Of a stretch of DNA of 64,000 bases, positions 23,431 through 35,600 are shown one piece after another. Both the position numbers and the translations under genes were made by a program. This DNA comes from Pisaster brevispinus. Lineage: Eukaryota > Echinodermata > Asteroidea > Forcipulatida > Asteriidae. The DNA lies in assembly GCA_023634235.1 (NCBI GenBank), contig JAMKCF010000011.1, positions 3,800,001 to 3,864,000 on the forward strand. The letters run 5' to 3'. The notes under the pieces are model-generated. The model was not told the DNA's origin. It did no database searches and saw nothing but the letters and a program-made list of their open reading frames with translations. How positions within the stretch are numbered: position 1 is the stretch's first letter; every line of letters starts with the position of its first letter.

Positions 23431-26270
23431 TCAAAGTTTGGAAAAGTTCTCAAATCCCATTTTGATGCCGATTCATCAGAACGACAGACTCCCAGAGACT
23501 GAAGAGCTGTTTTCAAAACAAGCAGCTACAGAGGGATGGCATCAAATAATCAACACAAGAACTGACAAATTGGGGGCAAGGCTTTCATTCACTAGAGTTA
23601 CAACAAATAATGGCCCTGTCATTGACCATGCCTTGTTTCTTCACATTGGGCGGGAGAAGGTGGCTGGAGTTTGTCAGTTTGGAGAGGATGCTCAGGGTCC
23701 TATAGGGTATGGTTAAAACACAGAGCAAGGGTGCTTATGGTTTCGAAACTGGCTTTTGTGTCGGAATTAATGGCATCAACAAAAGCACAGAGTAGATGGT
23801 TGCAAAGCCATAAAAGCAAAAACGCTGTTGGCATATACAATTTCCCCCATAAACTTTATATGGGTCCATGGGTACACGTTCACATTCAGTGTTGTCACCA
23901 TGACGTATTGACAGACTAAATCACTACTGAGTGTTGACCTTCATCTCATTATGAGGATGGCAGTTAGGTCAGCTTAATAATAATAATGATATACGTATAG
24001 ACCTATAATATTGGATACTTTTAAAATACTTGCCATGAAAAACATTTTGTATTGATACACAAAGGCAGTGTGCCAAACCTTAGAGCAGGAACCAGTTGCT
24101 TGACAACTCGCGCCAAGTTCGCACAAGGACACCTTGTCGACAGAGGCTGTCAGGCTGATATTGCCTGGTACAAAACACATGTTGTTGAGCAAAGAATATC
24201 AGTTAATTTTGAGCGTAAAATGACAAATAGTCCTTCATGAGGACTTTTTGTGGACTAGAGGCCGATGCGACATTGCCTGGTATCCAACACATGTCAATGA
24301 TCAAGAATAGTCAGTTAATTTTGACTGCCCGTTGACAAATAGTTCTTGCGCCAACTTTGTATCCTTTTTGCGCTGTGTCCATTCCATGGTCCAACTTTGT
24401 GTTTTGGTGGCGCCGTTGCAATAAAACAAAACTGTACTTGACCATAGTTTTCTGAATCTCCTTGCTTACAAAGACCGGCCGTGTTTGAATTAACAGCTTC
24501 GGTATTGGCTCTGGCCGGATTGCTGAAAAGGTCTATATCAGTGTTGTCCCAACAGTCATGTCATGAGCTGCAAGTAGCTTGCTTTCGACACTGCCTTATA
24601 TGGTATTGTCATATTATGTTACCCAGAGACAAGTGCACATAGCCGTGCCAATGAGCTACCAAAAGTGGCAAATTGTACGTCCAGAAAAAAAAACGTGGTA
24701 CAAAACCCGTGGTGTAATCTGACGTTTTTGTTTAGGCCCAGAACCTACTTGTTTTTTGTTCATCATTATTTGGTAATGTTATGCCTCAGAAAAATGTACT
24801 TATTGTTCTACCAACTTACTGAAAATTAGGTAAATAAGTTTAAATTCCTCATTAAGTTGTTCTTACAACATGTCTAATTTGTCTTTGTTACAGATGGGCA
24901 CATGGAGGCGCAAGTGCCACAATGCACGACCTGATTACTGGAATTCTAGCCAGAGAATATTCAGGTGAAAGGGTCGTCACTGGAAATCTGAGCATTAGTT
25001 TTAAAAAGTGAGTAACATTTGCAAAAAAATTAATGTCATCAAAAGTACTTCTTATAGTCAGGATTAATTGTAGGGCCATTGTTTGGTAATGACACCGAAA
25101 AAAAATGGTGTAATTTTCTATACGAAAGCTTACTTTTTATAAAGATGGTAATGGTAGTAAGCATTGTGCAAAATGTTTTAATCTGAAATTGATTAGAAAT
25201 CAATAAAAACATTTGAATCTGAGAAACGTTTTATGCATGGTTGTTTATCAGATTTATGAAGGTCGGTGTCCATTTGCGAAGATTGCGGAAACAGATGCGG
25301 TTGGTACCCGCTGTCACTAAAAACATCAATGGATTTGACTTTCTGTAAAAAATACTGTGACAGTTTGGGTGGGATTTTTTTCTCAGCAAGTGTATTAAAC
25401 TGAAATTTTCACAGGTGTGACTTTTTATTGCATCTTTCTTCATGATTTTGCTTTTAAAAATAAGCATTACATTGACAAAAAGCAAATGATGACCGGCCCC
25501 TACATTAAATTAAAGGGACTGTTTCATCATGATCAAAGCAGGTCTGTGGCTGTACATGGATTTATGAATTCTCACCCAGTTACTACTCACAAAAGCACAC
25601 ACTTTCCATGGATTTGATACAGGGGGAGGGCACCCGCATGCTGTAACTGGGCGAGAGTTCCTAATTCCATGTACAGCCACAGGCCTGCTTTGATCGTGAC
25701 GACACAGCCCCTTCCAAGTTTTATTTTAGTAATGACGAATGAGATAAACACAATCATATATCTCTCAGATTGGTTAAACTTTGATAAAGTGTCAAACTTT
25801 ATGGAAACCATCTTTTAGGATTGTTGAAAATAAGTAATGCTCTGGTTTAGAACTGATCTTCTACACCTGGGTCCAATGTACATAATTGATTAATCCATGT
25901 TTTTAGCAACAACAAAAGTAAGTAATAATCAGTGGAACAAGTGCCATACTATTTGGTTAAATTTTATGTCTCCTTGTTATCTCCAGCAAGTCCCACATCA
26001 CTTAATGCCATACAGTTTACCCATGGAGAGAGGCATTTGGTTTTAAAATTTGAACCCAAGTATTTGGTTTTATTATTTTTTTTTCTCTCTTTCAGCCCTG
26101 CTCCTATGCGAGCAGCCATTTTAATGGAAGCAACCATTGAGAAGAGGGAAGGGCGGAAGATCTTCTTGAGGGGAAGCCTTAAAAGTGCAGATGGGAAAAT
26201 AACTTATTCTCAGTCTGCTGCAATCTACATCATTCTTAACAATACATTGGGGGAAATGTCCAAATTGTAA
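23431..26270 (+). CDS. THEM4-like acyl-CoA thioesterase (hotdog fold), 5' end missing
   Basis: Three exons join in phase: about 23431-23706 (donor gtatgg), 24894-25007 (acceptor ttgttacag, donor gtgagt) and 26096-26270 (acceptor ctctctttcag, stop TAA). The product includes CQFGEDAQGPIGWAHGGASA, the hotdog-fold signature HGGASATMHD with the His and Asp that serve in THEM4-type catalysis, VVTGNLSISFK (the conserved Thr strand) and KREGRKIFLRGSL. Human THEM4 has HGGAIATMID, VMTANLNINYK and KVEGRKFFV at the same places. Family members hydrolyse long-chain acyl-CoA in mitochondria. From the first in-frame ATG (23465) the protein is 176 aa, against about 240 in human THEM4, so an upstream exon with the targeting peptide is expected. 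The start of the first listed exon is an estimate from an AG at 23429-23430. Confidence 0.75.
24145..24347. repeat. diverged tandem duplication
   Basis: 24145-24232 and 24258-24347 share gatattgcctggta/gacattgcctggta, aacacatgt, cagttaattttga, tgacaaatagtcctt/ttctt. Spacing is about 113 bp. It lies in intron 1 of the mapped part of the THEM4-like gene. Confidence 0.6.
25205..25465. repeat. dispersed repeat E, copy 2
   Basis: Diverged counterpart of 4095-4375 in the same orientation, with ggtacccgctgtcac, ttctcagcaagt and ataagcattacattgac. It lies in the last intron of the THEM4-like gene. Confidence 0.6.
25513..25712. mobile_element. hairpin MITE
   Basis: A 200-bp inverted repeat: gatcaaagcaggtctgtgg and ctgtacatgga on the left; tccatgtacag and ccacaggcctgctttgatc on the right, with outer arms aaagggactg and cagcccctt. 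It lies within an intron of the THEM4-like gene. There is no coding capacity. Confidence 0.65.
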
Positions 26271-27125
26271 TAGTTATTTTAAGCATTGTTTGTTGTTTAT
26301 TGGGAATATATTCATAACATTTTTTACAACTTGGAAATTTGTAAAGCATTTTTGTTTTCTAATTTAGTTTCAGCTTAATATATGTGAATACTTTTTTGTA
26401 CAATGTATTTTTAAAATGAAATTTTCCAATTTCCATCAACAAACCTGCCACATTGTTGACATGTTTTCCTTGATTTCACCCTTAAAGACAGTTGTTGTAA
26501 CATAATTATATTTTTCATGACAATTTCCAGGCATAATTGTGGCATCTTCATCCCAAAACAGATGGAACTTTGGGGGGGGGGGGTGTCCCAATACTAATTA
26601 ATTGAAGATTCAGAGAGAGTTGTTTATGTACATCTGTGATGGTGTTTAATCCACATTAACCAGGAGAATATAATAACTATTTTTGAAATATGAAACACCA
26701 CAAATAAATATACAAAAACAATGCAATATTCCATGTTGCTTTCTTTCAAATAATCTGCCATTTTTATTACAAACACTATGTGCAAAATCTTTGAGTGAAT
26801 ATTTACAAACACAAAGTAAAAAAAAAAAAAAAAACCCACAGTAAGTATTATTTTTCTGTGCTAGTACTCGTTAGAAAAATGGTGGGAAAACCTCAATTTG
26901 TTTCAATCAACAGTTTGGATAAAACTAGGTATTGTATTACAAGAGATGAAGTGTATGGTGGTAAGCACATTATCATCAGGCCATAAACATTGTGTAAGCC
27001 ACGACTTAAGATCAGCACATCCAATCATCTGCCCACTTAATACATACCCGTAAATGTTCACAAATGAAATTTAAGCAAGGTGTCCAAGTTCGATATGAAG
27101 CTTCCTATAGAAGCATCGCTGTTAA

Positions 27126-27731
27126 CCCTTTCCTTACCATAGGCGACTTTAGTCGACTGCACTCATACCCCCTCTTCCTTACCATTGGCGACTTTAGTCG
27201 ACCAAGCTTGCACACAAAAAAGCACTTAAGCCTGAGCACAAAGGCCATTTGTAATAAAGTTGTAGTTTTGTCCATGTTCACCCTCTAGACCTAAGCTTAC
27301 CATCATTGGAAAGAGAGAGATCAGATCATTCCAATGGTGGTAAAATAAAATAAGGTTGCTATTATGCAATCTCTTCAAATTGGAATAGGAAGATCCAAAA
27401 TGGCAAACACCTACGGAGCGCCATGTGGTTGTGTACAAAAAAGTGTTTGGGATTACAGATTGCACTGAAGAAAGAAAGACCAAGAACTTTGACATTTATT
27501 TAACCAATCTCAATGAGTTTCAGCTTATATGAAAGGGAATTCAATAAGGAAGAACTTTTTTATTACTTATTTTGCTGTAAAACAATAACTTCAAGGAGAT
27601 AATGGAGTTTGTAAAAATGGCCTTTGAACGAAAGCTTTCTGTTGTGTAAGAATGTGTGCTTTACGCTTGAGTGGTCAAACAATGCGGTCACCAGCGGTTG
27701 TTTATGTCCAAACAATGCGGTAACGAAAGGG
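27126..27731. mobile_element. TTAA-flanked MITE, second family
   Basis: TTAA at 27122-27125 and 27732-27735 flanks a 606-bp element with imperfect terminal inverted repeats CCCTTTCCTTACC and GGTAACGAAAGGG. The motif ggcgactttagtcga occurs twice near the left end (27142 and 27187). The termini differ from the 13440 element, so this is a separate piggyBac-like family. No transposase is visible. Confidence 0.75.
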
Positions 27732-28311
27732 TTAACAATGCCTTGGTAACAAAGTTGGAATGTTTTAGTTGATTAGTTATACAATTATAACATGGTTTGA
27801 GGGTATTAGCTTCGCGAGGTGTTGGGATTTGACAAAGAAGTTCTCAAGGCAAAGGGAACTAGTTTGTAAACTTCAATTAGTATACCGACTCCCCACCCGA
27901 AATAAACCATGTTATATTTTTTTTACTATTCCTCATATTCCTCTCTAGTTCCCCATCATAGAGCCCCGGAGAGCACACCATTTGTGTGCCACCATCTTTT
28001 CTTGTGTGTGTAGCAAGCAATGTTCCCAGTCGTATTATATACCACAAGACCTGCATACGAGTGACTGGTCAACGATTGCTTTGTAAAGCACATGCAACAG
28101 TCTACTACGCATTCGCATTGACCCTGTGCGTGACTGTTGCCCATGCATTTTTACCCTGTGTGTGATTACTGGCGTGTGCGCTTGGTTAGCAGCCAAAAAA
28201 AAGCACTGGCACTTAATGGCGAATGAACCAGTGCGTATTCGCCTCTTGATCATGAATATGTATGAGGTATAGTAAACAAGGCTCATGGGATTCCAATACC
28301 ATCGAGTCTAA

Positions 28312-28440
28312 GGCCGTGTCCGAAACGGCGACTTCGGCTAGAGCTACGGCTAGATTGCCCGCGTCTGCCTATTCTTCAACACTGGCAGACGCGCTGATCT
28401 AGCTGTAGCTGTAGCCGAAGTCGCCGTTTCGGACACAGCC
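28312..28440. mobile_element. palindromic MITE, complete copy 2
   Basis: This 129-bp hairpin has the same arms as the copy at 1675: GGCCGTGTCCGAAACGGCG on the left, CGCCGTTTCGGACACAGCC on the right, with the same central loop tgcctattcttcaacactggcagacgcgc. It is flanked by TAA on both sides (28309-28311 and 28441-28443). Confidence 0.8.
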
Positions 28441-28839
28441 TAACAAAGTTTTAGGATTATCCATCAGTCAAGACTAAAACTTAAATAGTTTATTATCCCA
28501 AATGATAGACCAACATAAATGTCACTGCAAAAACCTCAATCTCAAAAGACACCTTGCATAGGCCCCAATTGCTGAGGACAAGCAATGAAAATGTGCCGGT
28601 TTGTACGCACCACCCACAACTCTCAGCCAATGATATGTCTTCCTTTGACCTCAGTGAGGGCGCTTGTGATGTCATACGCAAGGGGTACTACTGAGCGAAT
28701 GACGGTCCAACTACTAATGGAAGACTTTGGGAATGCTAGGTGGCAGCAGACTTACCGGGTAAATGCAATGTTCTCAATAGGAATGTGCGCATGCTCAGAG
28801 CTATGTAAGTATTAATCAGGGAACGTTGTACTTCCATTT

Positions 28840-29170
28840 CCAAGAACAGAGGCAGGAAGAAAAACTTTCAAATTTAGAGGGAGTCAGGCATGGAATGCCT
28901 TTTCTACAACTCTTAAGAGTCTGCCTGCTGGCAGCATCAGTCGTTTTCAACTTTTAAATAACCAGATTAATATTTCCTAGATTTGGTGTTTGGTGTGTAT
29001 ATATTTACTATGCATTTTTTAATATTACATTGTAAAAAGTGTGTGTTCTTTTTTTGCTGTTTAATTTTTTGTTGTATCTCGGTACAAGCTGGGACCCATG
29101 GGAGACCAGTGGTTGCCACTGAATGGGCCACCCAGTTGAAATAAGAAAGAAAGAAAGAAATAAATAAAGT
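28840..29170 (+). pseudogene. non-LTR retrotransposon, 3' end of reverse-transcriptase ORF
   Basis: 28840-28980 encodes 46 residues and a stop: PRTEAGRKTFKFRGSQAWN is followed by a spaced L and SRFQLLN. R-x-x-x-G-x-x-x-F-x-x-RG-x-x-x-WN is the usual C-terminal end of LINE-type ORF2 proteins. After a short 3' untranslated region the copy ends in a pentamer/tetramer tail (gaaagaaagaaagaaataaataaag). Everything upstream is missing, as expected for 5' truncation during reverse transcription. Confidence 0.75.
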
Positions 29171-29284
29171 ATTGATCAAATATTGCATAATATGTCTGCT
29201 AGCACCTGGCATCCTAAAGTCCTTATGCCCCCTCCAAGATACTGCAATGATAGCATTATGTAACACTGGATCTAAATGCAAAAG

Positions 29285-29420
29285 TAAGTTGGTGGCTTGA
29301 CCCTAGTAAAGTCTTTCTAGACTCTGCTAGGGTCGAAACGTCGGGCCACTAACTCATTGTTGCATTTATACCATAGGTCCTCTTGGTTGGTAAAGCAGTT
29401 TGCGACAGCTGATTCTATTT
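29285..29420. repeat. short hairpin with GGGTCGAAAC motif
   Basis: gaccctagtaaag pairs with ctctgctagggtc and runs into GGGTCGAAACGTCGGGCC. A related hairpin at 56712-56870 has GGGTCGAAACTTCAGGCC, and both are followed by gattctattttct/aattctattttct. Such segments are common next to Penelope-like elements in invertebrates, but no GIY-YIG or reverse-transcriptase sequence is seen here. Confidence 0.4.
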
Positions 29421-29621
29421 TCTAAACAGTGGATTTATACAGACCTCATTAGCACTACGCTTGTCATGCCCCATCCCAGGTGATGTAATAATGCCATCAT
29501 GTACAGTTGTAATGATGACATCATGAATAGTGGATTTACACAGATCCCATAACACCATGCCAACCTTAGTAAACAGCTATGTAGTCAGTTTCTGCATACA
29601 GCTTGAGTACCATCTCATTTC

Positions 29622-32600
29622 TCAGCTCTTGTCACTCTTATCTACTGGACTGTTACCACTCAGGCGTCTCATGTCTAGAGATGACGACCTCTTGACCATG
29701 TTATGACTGAAAGATTCAGATGAGGATTGAGAGCCTGTTGCATAGAGCTGCCGACCCCCCTTTCCTTAAAGAGAAAAACATTTCAAAACCATGAATTATT
29801 CATCACATCAGTTTAAAAAAAAGGCTTACTTTTAAATTTTGCCAAAATGGAAACTCTCTTCTTGTGGTAAAGACTCTGAGAGTTCTTGGGGCTCACTTTT
29901 CAAGGTAAAATATAAGAGTTGGTGATCATCGATTTGAGGAAAAAGTTGAGTAGATTCAATTTAAGTTTTACAGCAGTACTGTCAAGGACTAGAAAAAAAG
30001 CATTTGAAGACACCCCCCCCCCTCTATCTCACGACTGCAAATAAAAAAATAAAAAACAAAATCACTTTTTTTTGTCAAGTGAGTATATGTCCAAATCCGA
30101 AGCAGTGGCTATGGCTGTTGACAAGATTGTTGCCAAGGATGTCCTATACTGCAATGCATGATCACAAGGCAATCCAGCTGTAGCCGTAGCCATAGCCATA
30201 GCCACCAAGTCAGACACGGTCTAAGATTGCCAACCAAATCCCTGACAAAACAGAACATGTTTTTCGCATGTCACTAAGCAGGGGACCAGTTAATTTGCTG
30301 AATTTTTCTACAGGTTGTTTGTATGGTGTGTATTTAACACTAAGAGGTGGGTGTAAATTTACTTTACCCAAAACCATTGATGCATACATTCAATCAAGTC
30401 AATAATCTACTGCATGTTATTAGTAGCCGCAAAATTGTTTTACATATCAGATGTAAGAACAGAAAAATTTCCAGGAAGTCGGAATGTTTTGGACTTACTC
30501 GTTGGGTGGTTGAAGGACACCCTGGATCTTAAGGGCACCCTATCCTTGGCTGATGACACCATGGGTGAGTTCATTAACTCAAATAGTCCACCTGTGGTCA
30601 ACGGTGTGGTGACTCGTAGTTTCTTTGAGCCAGATGGGGGTGAGTCTTGTAGGAATACCTCGTCTGCTGAGACGAAGCTTTCCTCTTCAGCAGGAAAAAC
30701 GGAGGTGGAGCTTCTTAGCGATAACTCGGATGATCTGTGAGATGCAGTGAGAGGATTTCCACTCTCTGAAGTCTCCTCATGAGTTTTCTTGGATGCAGAT
30801 TTACGAGGGGGCGAGACGAGTTTCGGAAAGTCCACATCATCATCTGAGTCATCTAAGTGAGTGTCCAAGAAGGTGAAAGACTCGCCTTCTTGTGGGACGG
30901 ATTGAGTATCGTTCTGAGCCGATTTCGAGGTCTCTTCTCGTGAGCGACTACGTGTTTGCATATTGCTGGTATCTGGGGAGTCCGAATCTGTGATGAGCGT
31001 TAACAGATTCACATTTGCTTTGCACACTGTTCCAAGTTTAGTCTGTTTAGTGCATTTTCGCTTTAGATCCTCGGGTGTTTCAGATTTGAGCTTCTTTGTG
31101 GAGCTGAGCGCTTTTAATCGCCGTTTGGACTGTGGAGTTACTTTTCCAAACTTTGGGGACTGTGACGGAGAAGGGGTGGTGTTTGACTGGTTGCATTTAA
31201 TGGAAGGTGGTGTTATCTTCTGGATAAGGGTTAAGTTGGATCTTTCAGGAGACTCGTACCTAGGTTTCTTTCGCCGCTGCCACTTGTGGAGGGGGCTCGG
31301 AGTTGTCGACTTTGTCTGTTTGCGAGGTGATGGCGTGTTCACGATAACTTGAGAATTCGGAGAGGGACTTCTATCTGACACTTTACGTTTTCTACTCACG
31401 GAGATTTTAAGAAAGTTATTTTGGGTCTGTAGACTTTCGTCTCCTTGTGATGCCTTGATCTTTGGATTGTCATTTCCTGTTGGTTGTGAATAGGGATGAG
31501 CAACTGAATCAAGAGTTTGATCTGGTGACTTCAGGAGTCTTAAACTTCTTCTACTTGGAGTTAAGATATCGATTTCTTTCCGTGGGGATTTTTCAGGAGT
31601 TTCCAACAGTGAGTCTCTTGCCTCAGCAGTCAGCTCAATCTTGGCAGTTGCAGTGGAGTGTTTTGTTTGAAACCGCTGCTGTTTTCCGTTGGGAGACTTG
31701 CTCAAACATAGTGCAGCGCTTTGATTTTTTCCACTTGACTTTGGTGTGACCTTTGACATAGTAGAAGCTTTGACATCATTGGGAGTTTTTGATTTGTCAC
31801 TGGGTGACGAGTGCAGAGGGACAACTGACTTGCCTTCAGTAAGATTCAATACTCGGGCCTCATTCTTGATTGGGACACCATCTGTACTTGAAGACCCAGT
31901 AGTTTGTTTTGGCAAACTAGGACTGCTCTTTGCAGGTGAGTTAAAGTTAATACGGCGCGGTGTTCTGATGGGTGTTTTAAACAGTCCCTTTCCTTTACTC
32001 GGCTGCTCTGGGCTGTTTCCTGCATCAGTTTTTGTAAGGGATTCTTTAGGTGGTGGTGCTAAACCAACTTGAGAGCGTGTATTCCTACTTGGCGACTCCA
32101 AACTATCCTTGGACTCCATGTTCTTACTTGGGGATTCAAACCCAATCGGACGTCCTGTAATGCCCTTCAAAGTCCCCGGACTGAAGATCTCGCTCAGGAA
32201 TGACTTCCTGCTAGCAGTCTTCGTTGGTTTGTTGGAAGACGGTGCTGGCGATGTCTTGCCAGCGATTCTGGAAGCAAGTTCACGGGCCTGTTTCAACTCA
32301 GTGGAGCTGCTTAGGGAGTAGAAGCTGCGCCGATGGCCGGGATGCTTGGGTTTGATGCGTGGACTACGACGTACGTTTGATGCTGCAACATTAACAATAA
32401 AAGATCCCTTATTTATTGGATTCTAATGACATTTAGAAGAAGGGGGCTGAGTGATAGAGCACGAGTTAAAATTAGACACAAGGACTCAATTATATGGCAG
32501 TGCTTACCAAGGAACTCTGCAAATAGAGCTCATGCATGTCCAGTTTTCATGAAGTGAAATGATGTGGTTAACGAGTGCCATTAACTTCAGCCCAGCTGTT

Positions 32601-35600
32601 CGCAATTTGATAAAACTAGTCTTGAGCACAATATTACTTTATTTTGTGAAATTTTGAAACATCACATAAAGACAGTAAATTTTTCTTACAACAATTTCTT
32701 TTTAAATGTACAGGATTGGCAACTTCAAAAAGTATATTCAGTTAATTGATTGATTTATTTAAAAAAAACCTTGTTTTCAACAATGTCAAGACAAGGTTGT
32801 ATCTTGACGGGTTTTAAACATAGCGCTTGGCCCAGCAGGCTGTATCTATCATGCCACTAGATTTGAAACATAGCGATTGGCCCAGCAGGCTGTATCTATC
32901 ATGCCACTAGATGTGTGTGTAAATGCAAGATTTTCACGAATGACTCAACCTTGTCTCAGTCACAATAAAGGTTGCCATTGACTGCTTTTACTTGATCTAT
33001 CGTTAAAACTACGATTTGCCTAATGATCCCAGGAGCAGTAAAAAAAAAAAAAAAAAATGCTCTGGGGACAACCTTGGGAGTCAAAGCAGTCAATTGCGCC
33101 TCGGGAATACAGACTGCTCAAGGGATAACCTCTTGAGTTTTAGTTTTAAGCATTTTAAAGCAGTCAATATTTATGAGTTACACACTAACCTTGCACTGAT
33201 TTTAACGGTGATTCTTGTACAACTCTAGATGAAGGGGTTGGAGGCACAACCTTCTCCCCACCAGCTGTGGAAATGTTCCTGGTTTAAAAGAAAAGACGGT
33301 AAACTACAGTAAGAGGTAAATCAACTTCCAATTCAGCATGTTAGTTTATTTGATTGTGTGATGATCTCAAGCACAATAGTGCTCCATCCATTCTAAGAGT
33401 TTGCCGTTTTCAGACCACATTCACAAGTTGAAATCAAAAAATAAACTTTGGTTTAATTTTTCTGTGAGCCGAGTCAGCTGGTTCAACCTCTTTGAGTTAC
33501 TCTTACCTAGCACGCTCTTGCTTCTTAAGCATCGCCTGCGGAACTTGCTTCTTGCCTGGTGTTTCCTTGACAACCCGCGTCTTCAACACCAACGATGCGT
33601 CTGATTTCCTAGGGGTGCGTCTACGTGGACTTCTCCTAAAACAAACAAACACAACAAAAGTACTATTGAAGTTTTTGTTGCTTGTATTTCTAAGGTAATA
33701 GGACCGCAGTTCGCAACACTTTTTGAAAGGTGTTAACATTCTTCAAATTGTCTCTCAAATAATAAGGTGATCCCTTACAGGTCAAAAGCTTCTGACTGCA
33801 CACCCGAACACAGATATTGACAGAATAAGGAGACTGCCATCATAGGGCTAGATAGAAAGCTCAGTTGACAGTTGGTAGAGCACCAGGATGTTAATCCGAA
33901 GGTCACAGGTTCGAGTCTCGCTCTAGTCAATTTGTCCTTGTTCAAAATTTAAAAAAAAATTCTGGCTAAACTTGATGACCTCATACCTTGTGCTATGGAT
34001 GTTCTGCATCACTGCAACACTCTGTCGTCTTGAGAGTTTACTGCCTCCCTTTTTGGGGCTTTGCTTAGCCCCTCCCATGAAGAGATTGCGCCGAACAGTT
34101 TTGGCACTGGATGCCTCATCTGTCAGAAAACAGACATGCATATGTGTTATTGTGAAAGTAGACAAAATTTCCTAGCACACAAAAGTTTTTACACATTTTT
34201 TTAGCTTTTATGTTTTTATGGCGGGAAGAAAAAAGAAGAAGAAGAACTAGACATCTGAAAACTTGCATGCCAAATGCAAATTTTATATATTACAATAGCT
34301 GTAAAATTTCCATCTGCGATAAAGAATATTATTTGGTTTTACCCATACACCGATGTGTGTTAAGCACTGTATACTCAGTACTTTCCCCGAGTCCTGTGAA
34401 AATAATAATCTATTTACTGCAAATTGCAAATCTATTCAAATCATTACGGTACTTGGATCTTTTCCATAGGACTTGGGGGAAAGTGCTGAGTATGCAGTGC
34501 TTAATACACAGCTGTGTATGGGTAAAACACAAACAAAGTACAATTTCTATTTGGTTTAAACTGCAACTGTGACACCACTAGCAATGACCTCGAATAACAT
34601 ATCCAGGTATGATGTTCGGCCCCTGAAAAAAAGTAGGACAATTCTTATTGAGTACAAAAGCTGACCTACATATAGGTTTTAGACTTTTTAGACAATTTAT
34701 TGAGACTTTTGCCGACTTTTATGAGGGACAAAAAATTGGAAATCGCACTTAAGTAGGGAAACACTAAGAAAGTCTGTATTCAGAGGTTAAAACACCGGAT
34801 TTACAGAGATGGATGGCAGTCGTTGATTCAATTCTCAATGAGAAACTTGCAGGTTTACATTCCCCAAAACACCAATGCCTACCAGTGGGTTCATGGAAGA
34901 AAATGGCTTTGCTTACACTGTTACTCCTCGCAATCAGATGCAACGAACTTTTATTCCACAAATTTGTATTGAAAAGAAAACTAACTTTCGGTACAATATA
35001 AATAAGTTTGAATAACTTACCATCTTTAACAACTTTTTGCTTTGGCTGCTCCTTCAAAACAAAAGATACAAAGTATTGCTTCTTTTTATTGTAAAAGTAG
35101 ATGTTTATATTTTAATATTTTATTATTACACATCCAACAGCACAATAAGCACCCATAACAGAATGAACAGGAAATGAGAAGAAATTATCTGTTTTATATG
35201 TGGGAGGAAAACCCCAATGGCGAAAACCCACACAATCAGGTAGGTACTGGAAAACCAAATCCACACGCAAGGCTCTGGTCTGGGGTGGGATTCGAACCAG
35301 GGGTCCATGGAGGTGAAAGGCAGGGAAAGAAACCACTGAGCCAACCTGATCCCCTTCAGACAAACCTGTATCATCAAGAGCCCTATTTTTATTTCAAATA
35401 ATTACTACGAGTTTTAAAATGAAATGCCTTTGATCTACCTTTTTCTTGGCAGCATTCCTCGAGGGGATCGGGATAAGCCTTTTCGTTCCCATATCAGCGA
35501 GACTAGGATGACGAACGAGAGACCTGGTCCTGTCGACAAGAACATCATTATTAACAATTTATACGTTTCAGTCAGTTGTATCTAGACTAAGGAGAGTTAG

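Larger units (their letters stand above)
26271..29621. other. intergenic region between THEM4-like and TICRR (convergent 3' ends)
   Basis: Both neighbouring genes end toward this region. It contains a G-run at 26573-26583, a poly-A run at 26819-26834, a TTAA MITE (27126-27731), the palindromic MITE copy 2 (28312-28440), a non-LTR retrotransposon 3' end (28840-29170) and a GGGTCGAAAC hairpin (29285-29420). I found no host exon in it. Confidence 0.5.

Noticed and set aside
29290..29355. Hammerhead ribozyme
   Set aside because: GAAAC is present after a stem, but the CUGAUGA core is missing.
30440..30498. Read-through C-terminus of TICRR exon 18
   Set aside because: A consensus donor at 30498 joins in frame to a good terminal exon whose product resembles the human C-terminus better.
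30963..32321. Plus-strand open frames of 70-129 codons
   Set aside because: They are antisense shadows of the long, low-complexity TICRR exon 18.
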